From Bacteroidales bacterium UBA6397 (lineage in GTDB: Bacteria > Bacteroidota > Bacteroidia > Bacteroidales > UBA932): DNA of 64,000 bases. This document shows, piece by piece, positions 47,861-54,439 of the stretch. Position 1 is the first letter of the stretch. Each line of letters opens with the position of its first letter. The position numbers and the translations under genes were made by a program. A model generated the notes under the pieces. The model did no database searches. It was not told the DNA's origin and was given only the letters and a program-made list of their open reading frames with translations. The stretch is taken from NCBI GenBank assembly GCA_002439875.1, contig DJQB01000040.1, forward strand, positions 28,308 through 92,307. The letters run 5' to 3'.

Positions 47861-49010
47861 TCAGTCTATGTCTTCAATTGGAGCCGTAGCGCCGCCGGCC
47901 CCCTCCTGCATCAGGTAGCGCTTCATAAATTCATTCAGATCACCGTCCAGCACGCCTTGGGTGTCAGCGGTGGAATATCCAGTCCGCAGGTCCTTGACCA
48001 TCTTGTACGGATGTAGGACGTAGGAGCGGATCTGGGAGCCCCACTCTATCTTCTTCTTCGTGCCCTCGATCTCGGCCTGCTTCTCCTGACGCTTCTTCAG
48101 TTCCAGGTCGTAAAGCCTTGACCTCAGGATGCGCAGGGCGTTCTGCCGGTTGTCCTGCTGGAAGCGGGACTCCGTGTTCTCCACGACTATTCCCGAAGGA
48201 ATATGCCGCACGCGCACTCCGGTCTCGACCTTGTTGACATTCTGGCCGCCGTGACCGCCGGAACGGAACGTGTCCCACTCCAAATCGGAAGGGTTTATCT
48301 CGATGTTGATTGTGTCATCCACCAGCGGATAGACGAAAACGGACGAGAATGTGGTCTGCCGCTTGCCCTGAGCGTTGAACGGTGAAAGACGCACGAGCCT
48401 GTGCACTCCATTCTCAGCCTTGAGATAGCCGTAAGCGTAGTCGCCCTCGACCTGGATGGTGGCCGACTTGATTCCGGCTTCATCGCCCTCAAGAAGGTCT
48501 GTGACAGTCACTTTATAGCCGTTTCTCTCGCCCCAACGCATGTACATCCTCATCAGCATCGAACTCCAGTCGTTCGCCTCGGTGCCGCCCGCCCCGGAAT
48601 TAATCGTCAGCACGGCTCCAAGGTTGTCCCCCTCCGCACCCAACATATTCCTAAGTTCCAATGCCTCAATGGCTTCTACCGCTTTTGAATATGATTCCTC
48701 AAGTTCCCGCGTCTCCGCCGTGGTGACAGTCTCGTCCGTGCTTCCGCCAAGACTTTCCTTGGCGAAATCGTACAGCACATCAAGGTCATCCACCTCGGTG
48801 GAGGCCTTGTCAAAACCTGTCACCCAAGACTTTACGCTGTTAAGGTTCTTCATGAAGACCTCTGCGGCCTTCGGGTCGTTCCAAAAGTCCTGTGACTCCG
48901 TCTTCTTCTGCAAAGCGGCTACCTGCCCACGTTTCGCAGGGATGTCAAAGACACCTCCCCAACGTCTCCAACCGCTGATGCAGAGCCTCAATCTGATCTT
49001 TTAGTATCAT
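47861..49010 (-). CDS. prfB: Peptide chain release factor 2 (programmed +1 frameshift)
   Basis: Releases peptides at UGA and UAA. The gene starts at the ATG complementary to 49008-49010 and reads 21 codons (MILKDQIEALHQRLETLGRCL) to an in-frame TGA (48945-48947). The rest lies in the +1 frame from Asp (GAC at 48946) on, giving about 382 aa in all. The slip site reads CTT TGA C. Domain signatures: SPF codon-recognition motif (RLSPFNAQGKR) and the catalytic GGQ (SGGHGGQNVNK). A start at 48991 in the second frame would give a false N-terminus (MRLCISGW). Confidence 0.95.
48944..48960 (-). promoter_or_regulatory. prfB programmed frameshift site
   Basis: Minus strand GGGGAGG TGT CTT TGA C: a Shine-Dalgarno-like purine run three bases before CTT, the slippery CTT codon, and the TGA stop followed by C. 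This is the same arrangement as in E. coli prfB, where low RF2 favours the slip. Confidence 0.9.
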
Positions 49011-49221
49011 CTGCTCTCCATTTTAAATTTGTTCCTGCAAAGGTAATGATTTTCTCTCTGATTCGCACCTTGTCCTTTTCGGATCAAGTCCAAAAGTATG
49101 TGTTTAGGCATATATCTTTGATAGCCTGTACAGACAAATACTTTATATCTGAGTTGTACCTTGAAAGTTTTCTTACAAAGCATAGCGTTGTTGGACGCTA
49201 TCATTGCTATCTTCGGTTAGG

Positions 49222-49310
49222 GGCGCCGTTGCTTGGAGGGCATGGCGGCCTACGCGCTTCGCGCGCCCTATCCGGGTAAAGGACCGCCATGTCCTCCAAG
49301 CAACGGCGCC
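49222..49310. repeat. Large inverted repeat, 27-bp arms
   Basis: Arms 49222-49248 and 49284-49310 match in reverse complement at all but one position. They begin GGCGCCGTTGCTTGGAGG and end CCTCCAAGCAACGGCGCC. The 35-base centre holds GCGCTTCGCGC. There is no T run. It may be a miniature mobile element, a structured RNA or a decayed terminal repeat. Confidence 0.7.
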
Positions 49311-49451
49311 AACGCAAGGTAAAATCGCTTCATTTTTATGAGAATTAGTATCACCTACTCCATGTCTAAACGCAACATGTTCAATATCAATGAGTGGTAA
49401 ATAACGCATTAACTATCATGCAGTTAGCACTTTGTCTTGAGTTATAAATCG

Positions 49452-49835
49452 CTAAAGACAGGTAGCTAAACTATTTACTAACAATGATTTACAAATCGCA
49501 CCTACCTCCAGTCCAAAAGTTGAGAGATAGAACGACAATTTTGCCGCGAAGTGCCGTCGAACCCCTCCAATTGTCGGCTTTGAACGACATAATAGTCTAA
49601 GAATGTCGTCCATTCTCTCCAGCACCGGAATGTCAACCCGTATCCTTATGCATTGAGGCCTCATGTCAGGGTACAAGCGGAGTCGAGTCCTTATTGCGGC
49701 CACTCGTGATGATGTCGGTGAGGATTCACGGAACGCCTTCATCAATAATATGTACTGAAGTACCAGTTCTACGCTTGGAACTATTAAATCAACTGGCTGT
49801 AAGTCATAACAAACAGCCTCATTGACCGCCGGCAT
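49452..49835 (-). CDS. Hypothetical ORF, doubtful
   Basis: A 127-codon frame in the gene-poor region, with no recognisable motif, no signal peptide and no promoter of its own. It begins about 90 bp beyond the tracrRNA terminator. It may be the worn remnant of a larger gene or chance. Listed only because no better gene occupies the stretch. Confidence 0.15.
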   Translation of the reverse strand: MPAVNEAVCYDLQPVDLIVPSVELVLQYILLMKAFRESSPTSSRVAAIRTRLRLYPDMRPQCIRIRVDIPVLERMDDILRLLCRSKPTIGGVRRHFAAKLSFYLSTFGLEVGAICKSLLVNSLATCL

Positions 49836-49925
49836 TGACTTTGATGTTGGAGCGATAACTTAATCAACGAGCTGGTCTCCTTTCTTTTACATAGGGCTTT
49901 GGACTTGGTCCAAGATAATGCTTAC

Positions 49926-50005
49926 AAAAAAAAGACGAGAAGCAGATGCTTCCCGCCTTGAGTGTTTTCACAACGGAATAATCCTTATTGTGAATTGCTT
50001 CAGAT
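49926..50005 (-). ncRNA. tracrRNA of a type II-C CRISPR-Cas9 system
   Basis: The minus strand reads anti-repeat ATCTGAAGCAATTCACAAT (49987-50005), then a nexus hairpin CACAA-TAAGGATTATTCCG-TTGTG, a short linker, and an intrinsic terminator (GGCGGGAAGC / GCTTCTCGTC, 49934-49957) followed by eight T. The anti-repeat matches the complement of the lone CRISPR repeat at 50604-50622 except for one missing A. The ACAATAAGG nexus start also occurs in Neisseria-type II-C tracrRNAs. Promoter elements lie directly upstream. It is divergent from the cas9 remnant. About 80 nt. Confidence 0.85.
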
Positions 50006-50009
50006 GAAG

Positions 50010-50040
50010 CAAATTTAGTGAAAAGATGCGAAAATCAAAA
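50010..50040 (-). promoter_or_regulatory. Promoter of the tracrRNA
   Basis: Minus strand TTTTG (complement of 50036-50040), 18-nt spacer, TAAATTTG (complement of 50010-50017). Transcription would start close to the anti-repeat. Confidence 0.65.
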
Positions 50041-50117
50041 TATTTATTTCTAAATTAGCGGATAAAGACCATAGAGTCGTGAATTCAACCACGTATCATA
50101 ATACAACAACACCTCGT

Positions 50118-50558
50118 ATGAAAACCATTCTTGGATTAGATCTCGGAACTACCAGCATAGGCTGGGCATTGGTTAAGGAAGCCGAACCATTCTCTGACGA
50201 GAAATCAGAGATTGTCAGACTCGGTGTCCGTGTCGTCCCCCTCACAGTGGATGAAAGGACGAGTTTTGAGAAGGGCAAAAGTATCACTACGAATGCCGAA
50301 AGGACTCTAAAGCGAGGAATGCGTCGAAATCTCCAAAGGTATAAACTAAGAAGACAGGCCTTGATTGATGAACTGAAAAATGCGGGATGGATTGGCGACG
50401 ACTTCATATTTTCCGAGACCGGACCCGGGTCAACTTTCCGGACGTTACGACTCAGGGCGAAATCCGCAGCGGAAGAGGTTACTCTTGGCGATCTGGCGAG
50501 AATCTTACTACAGATTAATAAGAAAAGGGGCTACAAGAGTTCCAGGCCTCTGCGCTGA
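50118..50558 (+). pseudogene. cas9: cas9 remnant, N-terminal ~10% of a type II-C Cas9
   Basis: 146 codons from the ATG at 50118. It has the RuvC-I motif ILGLDLGTTSIGWALV with the catalytic Asp at residue 8, the arginine-rich bridge helix (RTLKRGMRRNLQRYKLRRQAL) and the conserved LLQINKKRGYKSSR. It then runs into three unrelated residues and a TGA. Full-length relatives with 47-nt repeats are about 1,400-1,500 aa, so REC, HNH, RuvC-II/III and PAM-interacting parts are gone. The surviving part has no frameshift, so the loss looks like one deletion and may be recent. An upstream in-frame start at 50079 adds 13 unlikely residues. Confidence 0.9.
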
Positions 50559-50623
50559 GTGCATCAAGGCGTTCGAATTGTGTTCAAAGAACGAAGATAC
50601 AAAATCTGAAAGCAATTCACAAC
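50547..50623 (-). CRISPR. Residual CRISPR unit: one spacer-length segment and one repeat
   Basis: Complement of 50577-50623 reads GTTGTGAATTGCTTTCAG, then ATTTTGTATCTTCGTT and CTTTGAACACAAT: 47 nt with GTTGTG...CACAAT ends, the length and form of Bacteroidota II-C repeats. Its 5' half pairs with the tracrRNA anti-repeat. Between the last cas9-like codon (AGG ending ~50545) and the repeat are about 30 bases, one spacer length. On the other side the stop codon of an AAA ATPase gene lies 5 bases away. No second repeat is present in the window. Confidence 0.82.
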
Positions 50624-50628
50624 ACGAC

Positions 50629-51768
50629 TCACCGTCTCAACCAGAGTGAGAAGAAGCGGTCGTAGATGACGTAGGAGTCATCATCTTCTTTCAGAACAAG
50701 GCCTTTCTCGACAAGGACGGCCAAAGCTTGACGGACACTGCTCGGTGCGGTCAGATTGTTAAGACGCATAAACTCGGCATCGTACGGTTTCGTCACCTTT
50801 CCGGCACGGGCTATGGCATACAAAAGCCTTAACTGACCTTTGGACACCAATTCGCAGTACGTCTTGTAAGTTGAGCTCTCCTCTTCTATAACATCATTGA
50901 CAACCCTATGGACATCTTCCTTAGTGACAGTCTTTTGCGGCAATGAATATAACATATTCATCAAGTCCTGAACATACCAAGTGTGCCCTGACATCAGTTC
51001 ATAGACATATTCAAAGACTCCTTCCGCCATTTGCTTCCCTCCGCGCGCGAAAAGTCTTTCCGCAAAGGAGGAATATGACTCCAAAGGGATCGTCCTAAGG
51101 ACAATCTTTTGAGTACTTTGGTAGAACGGTCGATTTGCCGACGAGAACATCGCCTCCATCAAATGCTTTTTGCTTCCGGCAAAGATGAATCTCGCATTTG
51201 TCTGAAACTGAATATACGAGCGCAGAAGAGCCTCAACACCTTTTTCAGGATATTCCGTAATCTGCTGAAACTCATCTATAGCGACATAAACACGTCTTCC
51301 TGCATTGGCGAGATAGTCGAAAATCTCCTTCAGACCCAATTCAGTTTTAGATTCTTGAAGGTCCAATGACACTGTAGGTGACAGATTGGATGGATCAAGA
51401 GAAAAGACTGGGCGAAGATTTCGGAAAAACTCCACTATCTGCCTCTTTGCGCGGTCCGTACGGGAATCAAGGTCTCCTAGCAAGGTCTTGCCGAACAACA
51501 AAGTAAAATCCCGCAGATTCAGAGTTGGAAAAATATCCATATAGACACATACCGCAGACTTATCCTGTCGCTTGATTGTGTCGAACACGTGAAGGATCAA
51601 GCCCGTCTTTCCCATACGTCTTGGGCTTGTCAGCGTCACATTGCGTCCGTTACCTAACGCACCGATGACCTTGGCTGTCTCCGTTTCCCTGTCACAGAAA
51701 TATTCCTGTCCTGCATATCCGGTTATCAAGAAAGGATTATCCGGACTTTCATTCACTTTTATGCTCAT
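50629..51768 (-). CDS. AAA-type ATPase with winged-helix C-terminus
   Basis: 379-aa ATPase of the archaeal-type AAA family. Walker A TSPRRMGKTGLI (~48-59), Walker B RRVYVAIDEFQQI (~155), sensor RFIFAGSKKHLM. The C-terminal ~110 residues contain a winged-helix-like part (SVRQALAVLVEKGLVLKEDDDSYVIYD). The role is unknown; such genes are strain-variable in Bacteroidota. Its stop codon lies 5 bp from the CRISPR repeat, so it borders the deletion. The end SLWLRR looks complete. Its own AT-rich upstream region contains repeated AAAAAGTGAAAC units (51807-51845). Confidence 0.85.
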   Translation of the reverse strand: MSIKVNESPDNPFLITGYAGQEYFCDRETETAKVIGALGNGRNVTLTSPRRMGKTGLILHVFDTIKRQDKSAVCVYMDIFPTLNLRDFTLLFGKTLLGDLDSRTDRAKRQIVEFFRNLRPVFSLDPSNLSPTVSLDLQESKTELGLKEIFDYLANAGRRVYVAIDEFQQITEYPEKGVEALLRSYIQFQTNARFIFAGSKKHLMEAMFSSANRPFYQSTQKIVLRTIPLESYSSFAERLFARGGKQMAEGVFEYVYELMSGHTWYVQDLMNMLYSLPQKTVTKEDVHRVVNDVIEEESSTYKTYCELVSKGQLRLLYAIARAGKVTKPYDAEFMRLNNLTAPSSVRQALAVLVEKGLVLKEDDDSYVIYDRFFSLWLRR

Positions 51769-51861
51769 AATTACAATCGATTATACTCAACTGCAAAGAT
51801 AACACAAAAAGTGAAACATAAAAAGTGAAACGCAATTTGTGAAACGAATTTTCGGTAGGAG

Positions 51862-51940
51862 GGTCACTTCGACAGGCTCAGTGACCGGGAAAGCAATCGG
51901 CAGTGACCGGCAAAGCGGACGCTGAGCCTGTCGAAGCGAC
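51862..51940. repeat. Two inverted copies of the TTCGACARGCTC hairpin element
   Basis: Copy 1 (51862-51886): GGTCACT-TCGACAGGCTC-AGTGACC. Copy 2 on the opposite strand (about 51918-51940) has the same core with arms CGCT/AGCG. The two copies also pair with each other (CTTCGACAGGCTCAG, 51867-51881 with 51922-51936). They lie between the stop of the S41 peptidase gene and the start of the ATPase gene, both minus. Confidence 0.75.
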
Positions 51941-51953
51941 TGTGAAAGCGCAG

Positions 51954-53432
51954 TTACCTGAACACAGGAATTTCCGTCTTGATGAGGATGCCTTGCGGAG
52001 CGCCGTACTCCAATGGAGTGAGTTCGATGTTCTTTGAATATGAACGCGTTACAGACGCGGCTTGTGGATAGACCTTGCCAGCGGCCTGAAGGGCGGCGCG
52101 GAGCATCGTCTCGTTCTCATCGCCCAACTGACAGCCGTCAAACGGGTTGTCATCAACCTGAACATCCACCGGAATGCCGTCAGGAATAGAAGCGTTATGG
52201 CCGTTACAGTCAGCGAACTTACTGATCATCACGTACATTCCCCAGTCCTTTATCAAAGAAAAATCGTACTTGCTGTTGTAGAAGTCCTCCGGAGCAAGCA
52301 GAATCCCGGCACAGTATTTTCCGTAAGTCTGTTGGCCGACAAGAACAACGTCCATGTAAGGTTTAAGCCCAACTATTAGGCCCTCGGATGCTGATGCAGT
52401 ACCTCCAGTCACGATGACATAGAGCTTGTCTATTCCCAAATTAGCATCGGACACGTCTATTCTTAGGTTTTGCGAACTTAGTTCATGAATATTCGAAAAA
52501 TATGTGTTTGTGTCCTCTCCATGCTCCCTCCAAGCCTTGGCAAGAATTGAATTGTACACTTCTGTCTGGAATATGTCCCCGGCAGCGACATTCGCCCTCG
52601 GAGCTATCATCGAAGCCAAAACATTCTCTGTGAACGCATAGCCACCGCCATTGTACCTCAAGTCAAGGATTAGCTCCTGAACATTTTCGGACTTGAATCT
52701 CATGAACACATCCCGAAGTGATCGGGAGGATTTCAGATCGAATCCTGAGTAGGCCAGATAGCCGACCTTATTGCCGTTCACATCCAATGTTTTAGTGACA
52801 AGAATAGGATCCTCGTACATATCAACAGCATTCAGTTTGACACTCCTAACCTCATCACTGATGTGATCACCGTCAAGTTTGGTCACTCCAAGTTCAATAG
52901 TACGAGAATTATACGCATCATAAATGTTATCCTTCGTGATAGCCTTGCCGTCAAGAGTTATTATGATGTCACCACGCTTAAGACCGGCATTCTGAGCCGG
53001 GCCACCATTGCTGACATAGCTTACGACAAAGAAATACACCCCTTCCCTATTGCTGATCCTGCCCACTTGAAGATCATAGCCATAGGTAAGCCCAAGTCCC
53101 TGAACCGAGTTTGTGAACGATTCCAGATCATCAGTCAGGACCGTCCACCTGTCCACCTCCTTGCCAGCCTCACGGTAGCGGATGCTCTCAACAACTTCAA
53201 CAGGCATCCGGCAAGTGTCCGGATCCAACCTCACAAAATCCCTATCAATCTCCTCATTCCAAAGGTAATATGTTCCAAGTACATCAATCGCATACTGATC
53301 CGCCTTTGCAATCTCAGGAGTTGGAGCGTTTTCCACCTTGTCCGCTGTGGTCTTCGCACAACCAGAAAGCCCAAGTATCACCACTGCCAGCACCACCGCA
53401 GCTCCGTGCAGATTCTTTGTATTCATATTCAT
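51954..53432 (-). CDS. S41-family (C-terminal-processing-like) peptidase, lipoprotein
   Basis: 492-aa predicted lipoprotein (lipobox LGLSGCA, Cys25). A PDZ domain lies at ~140-190 (GGPAQNAGLKRGDIIITLDGKAI). The S41 catalytic region follows: KVGYLAYSGFD, ELILDLRYNGGGY and the nucleophile motif VTGGTASASEG. Residues ~28-110 form the small N-terminal part seen in Bacteroidota S41 proteins. It probably cleaves proteins in the periplasm; the target is unknown. It is divergent from murI. Confidence 0.9.
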   Translation of the reverse strand: MNMNTKNLHGAAVVLAVVILGLSGCAKTTADKVENAPTPEIAKADQYAIDVLGTYYLWNEEIDRDFVRLDPDTCRMPVEVVESIRYREAGKEVDRWTVLTDDLESFTNSVQGLGLTYGYDLQVGRISNREGVYFFVVSYVSNGGPAQNAGLKRGDIIITLDGKAITKDNIYDAYNSRTIELGVTKLDGDHISDEVRSVKLNAVDMYEDPILVTKTLDVNGNKVGYLAYSGFDLKSSRSLRDVFMRFKSENVQELILDLRYNGGGYAFTENVLASMIAPRANVAAGDIFQTEVYNSILAKAWREHGEDTNTYFSNIHELSSQNLRIDVSDANLGIDKLYVIVTGGTASASEGLIVGLKPYMDVVLVGQQTYGKYCAGILLAPEDFYNSKYDFSLIKDWGMYVMISKFADCNGHNASIPDGIPVDVQVDDNPFDGCQLGDENETMLRAALQAAGKVYPQAASVTRSYSKNIELTPLEYGAPQGILIKTEIPVFR

Positions 53433-53528
53433 AGATTTTCAGAATAAACCATTATTGCAGATTCCGACAGCAAAAAGACGAAATTTCACAAAGATATTCA
53501 TTTTTCTTTCTCTTTCGTTTCTTTGTTG

Positions 53529-53536
53529 TATCTTTG
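53529..53536 (+). promoter_or_regulatory. -7 box for murI
   Basis: TATCTTTG, 25 nt before the murI ATG at 53561. It argues against the longer frame that opens at 53534. Confidence 0.6.
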
Positions 53537-53560
53537 ATTGAATTATTTGTCTTTGAGGCG

Positions 53561-54409
53561 ATGATCGGCATTTTCGACTCAGGTTCGGGCGGACTGTCCG
53601 TGCTGCGGGAGATCCTTCGGTTTCTTCCGGAGGAAAGGTTTGTCTATTACGCTGACAACGCCAACTGCCCTTACGGGGAAAAGACACCTGAGTTCATCCA
53701 AAACCGCAGCAGGGAGATCACTGAATATCTCCTCTCGCGGGGAGCGCAAATCATCGTGGTGGCTTGCAACACGGCCACAGCGGCAGCGATCACAACCCTC
53801 AGAAATGAATATCCCGTCCGCTTCATCGGGATGGAGCCCGCTGTGAAACCGGCGGCGCTCAGCTCGAAGACCGGTGTGATCGGAGTGCTGGCGACAGCGG
53901 GGACTCTGAAAGGATCCAAATACTTGACCACCAAGGAAATTTACGAGGATGACGTGAAGATTGTCGAGCACGTTGGACAAGGGTTCGTGGAGCTTGTGGA
54001 GAACGGGATTTTAGACGGACCAGTGGCGGAGGAGACTGTCCGGAAGAGCCTCAAGCCGCTTCTTGACGCTGGTGCTGACAGGATTGTGCTCGGATGCACA
54101 CACTACCCGTTCCTACGGGATGTCATTCAGAGAGTAGCCGGGCCGGATGTCCAGATCATCGACCCTGCTCCGGCTGTGGCCAGGCACCTGGTCGAGGTGA
54201 TGAAAGAGGAAGGGCTGCTTGTAGGGAATGTGGCTTCGACAAGCTCAGCCACCGAGGCTACAAGGCATAATGGATATTCGGTCGTCAAGTCTGCCGAAGC
54301 CACCTTAAAGCCCGACATCGAGCTGGTCACCTCCGGCGATGACACCTCCGCACAACGTATCCTTAGCATCATTCTTGAAGAAGACGGCTTCCGTCACAGC
54401 AATCAGTAA
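53561..54409 (+). CDS. murI: Glutamate racemase
   Basis: Makes D-glutamate for peptidoglycan. The 282-aa chain has IGIFDSGSGGLSVLREI with the first catalytic region, DNANCPYG, VVACNTATAAA (first catalytic Cys) and VLGCTHYPFL (second catalytic Cys). After ~225 there is a tail of about 55 residues longer than in many relatives; its segment VASTSSATEA is encoded by a copy of the hairpin element at 54230-54252, so the tail was probably altered by that insertion. The pncB gene follows 30 bp later. Confidence 0.94.
   Translation: MIGIFDSGSGGLSVLREILRFLPEERFVYYADNANCPYGEKTPEFIQNRSREITEYLLSRGAQIIVVACNTATAAAITTLRNEYPVRFIGMEPAVKPAALSSKTGVIGVLATAGTLKGSKYLTTKEIYEDDVKIVEHVGQGFVELVENGILDGPVAEETVRKSLKPLLDAGADRIVLGCTHYPFLRDVIQRVAGPDVQIIDPAPAVARHLVEVMKEEGLLVGNVASTSSATEATRHNGYSVVKSAEATLKPDIELVTSGDDTSAQRILSIILEEDGFRHSNQ
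54230..54252. repeat. TTCGACARGCTC hairpin element inside murI
   Basis: GTGGCT-TCGACAAGCTC-AGCCAC: same core as the intergenic copies with 6-bp arms of different sequence. It lies within the 3' coding part of murI, in frame. Confidence 0.7.
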
Positions 54410-54439
54410 ACAAAGGCAACCGCCAAAACACATAAAGAA

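Larger units (their letters stand above)
49011..50117. other. Gene-poor region between prfB and the cas9 remnant
   Basis: About 1.1 kb with no confident protein gene. It contains a likely prfB -7 box (TACCTTTG on the minus strand, 49038-49045), a plus-strand TATCTTTG (49113-49120), a 6-bp hairpin (49183-49200), a large inverted repeat (49222-49310), one weak minus-strand frame (49452-49835) and the tracrRNA gene. No GAATAT/ATATTC site was seen between about 48.69 and 50.94 kb, although such sites average 2-3 per kb elsewhere in the stretches I counted. Confidence 0.6.

Noticed and set aside
49222..49310. Integron attC-like site
   Set aside because: The large hairpin was tested for RYYYAAC/GTTRRRY core sites; these are not in the required order and no integrase gene is present.
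50380..50649. 89-codon frame covering the cas9 remnant end and the CRISPR repeat
   Set aside because: It reads cas9 in the wrong frame and continues through the repeat; the true frame has the Cas9 motifs.
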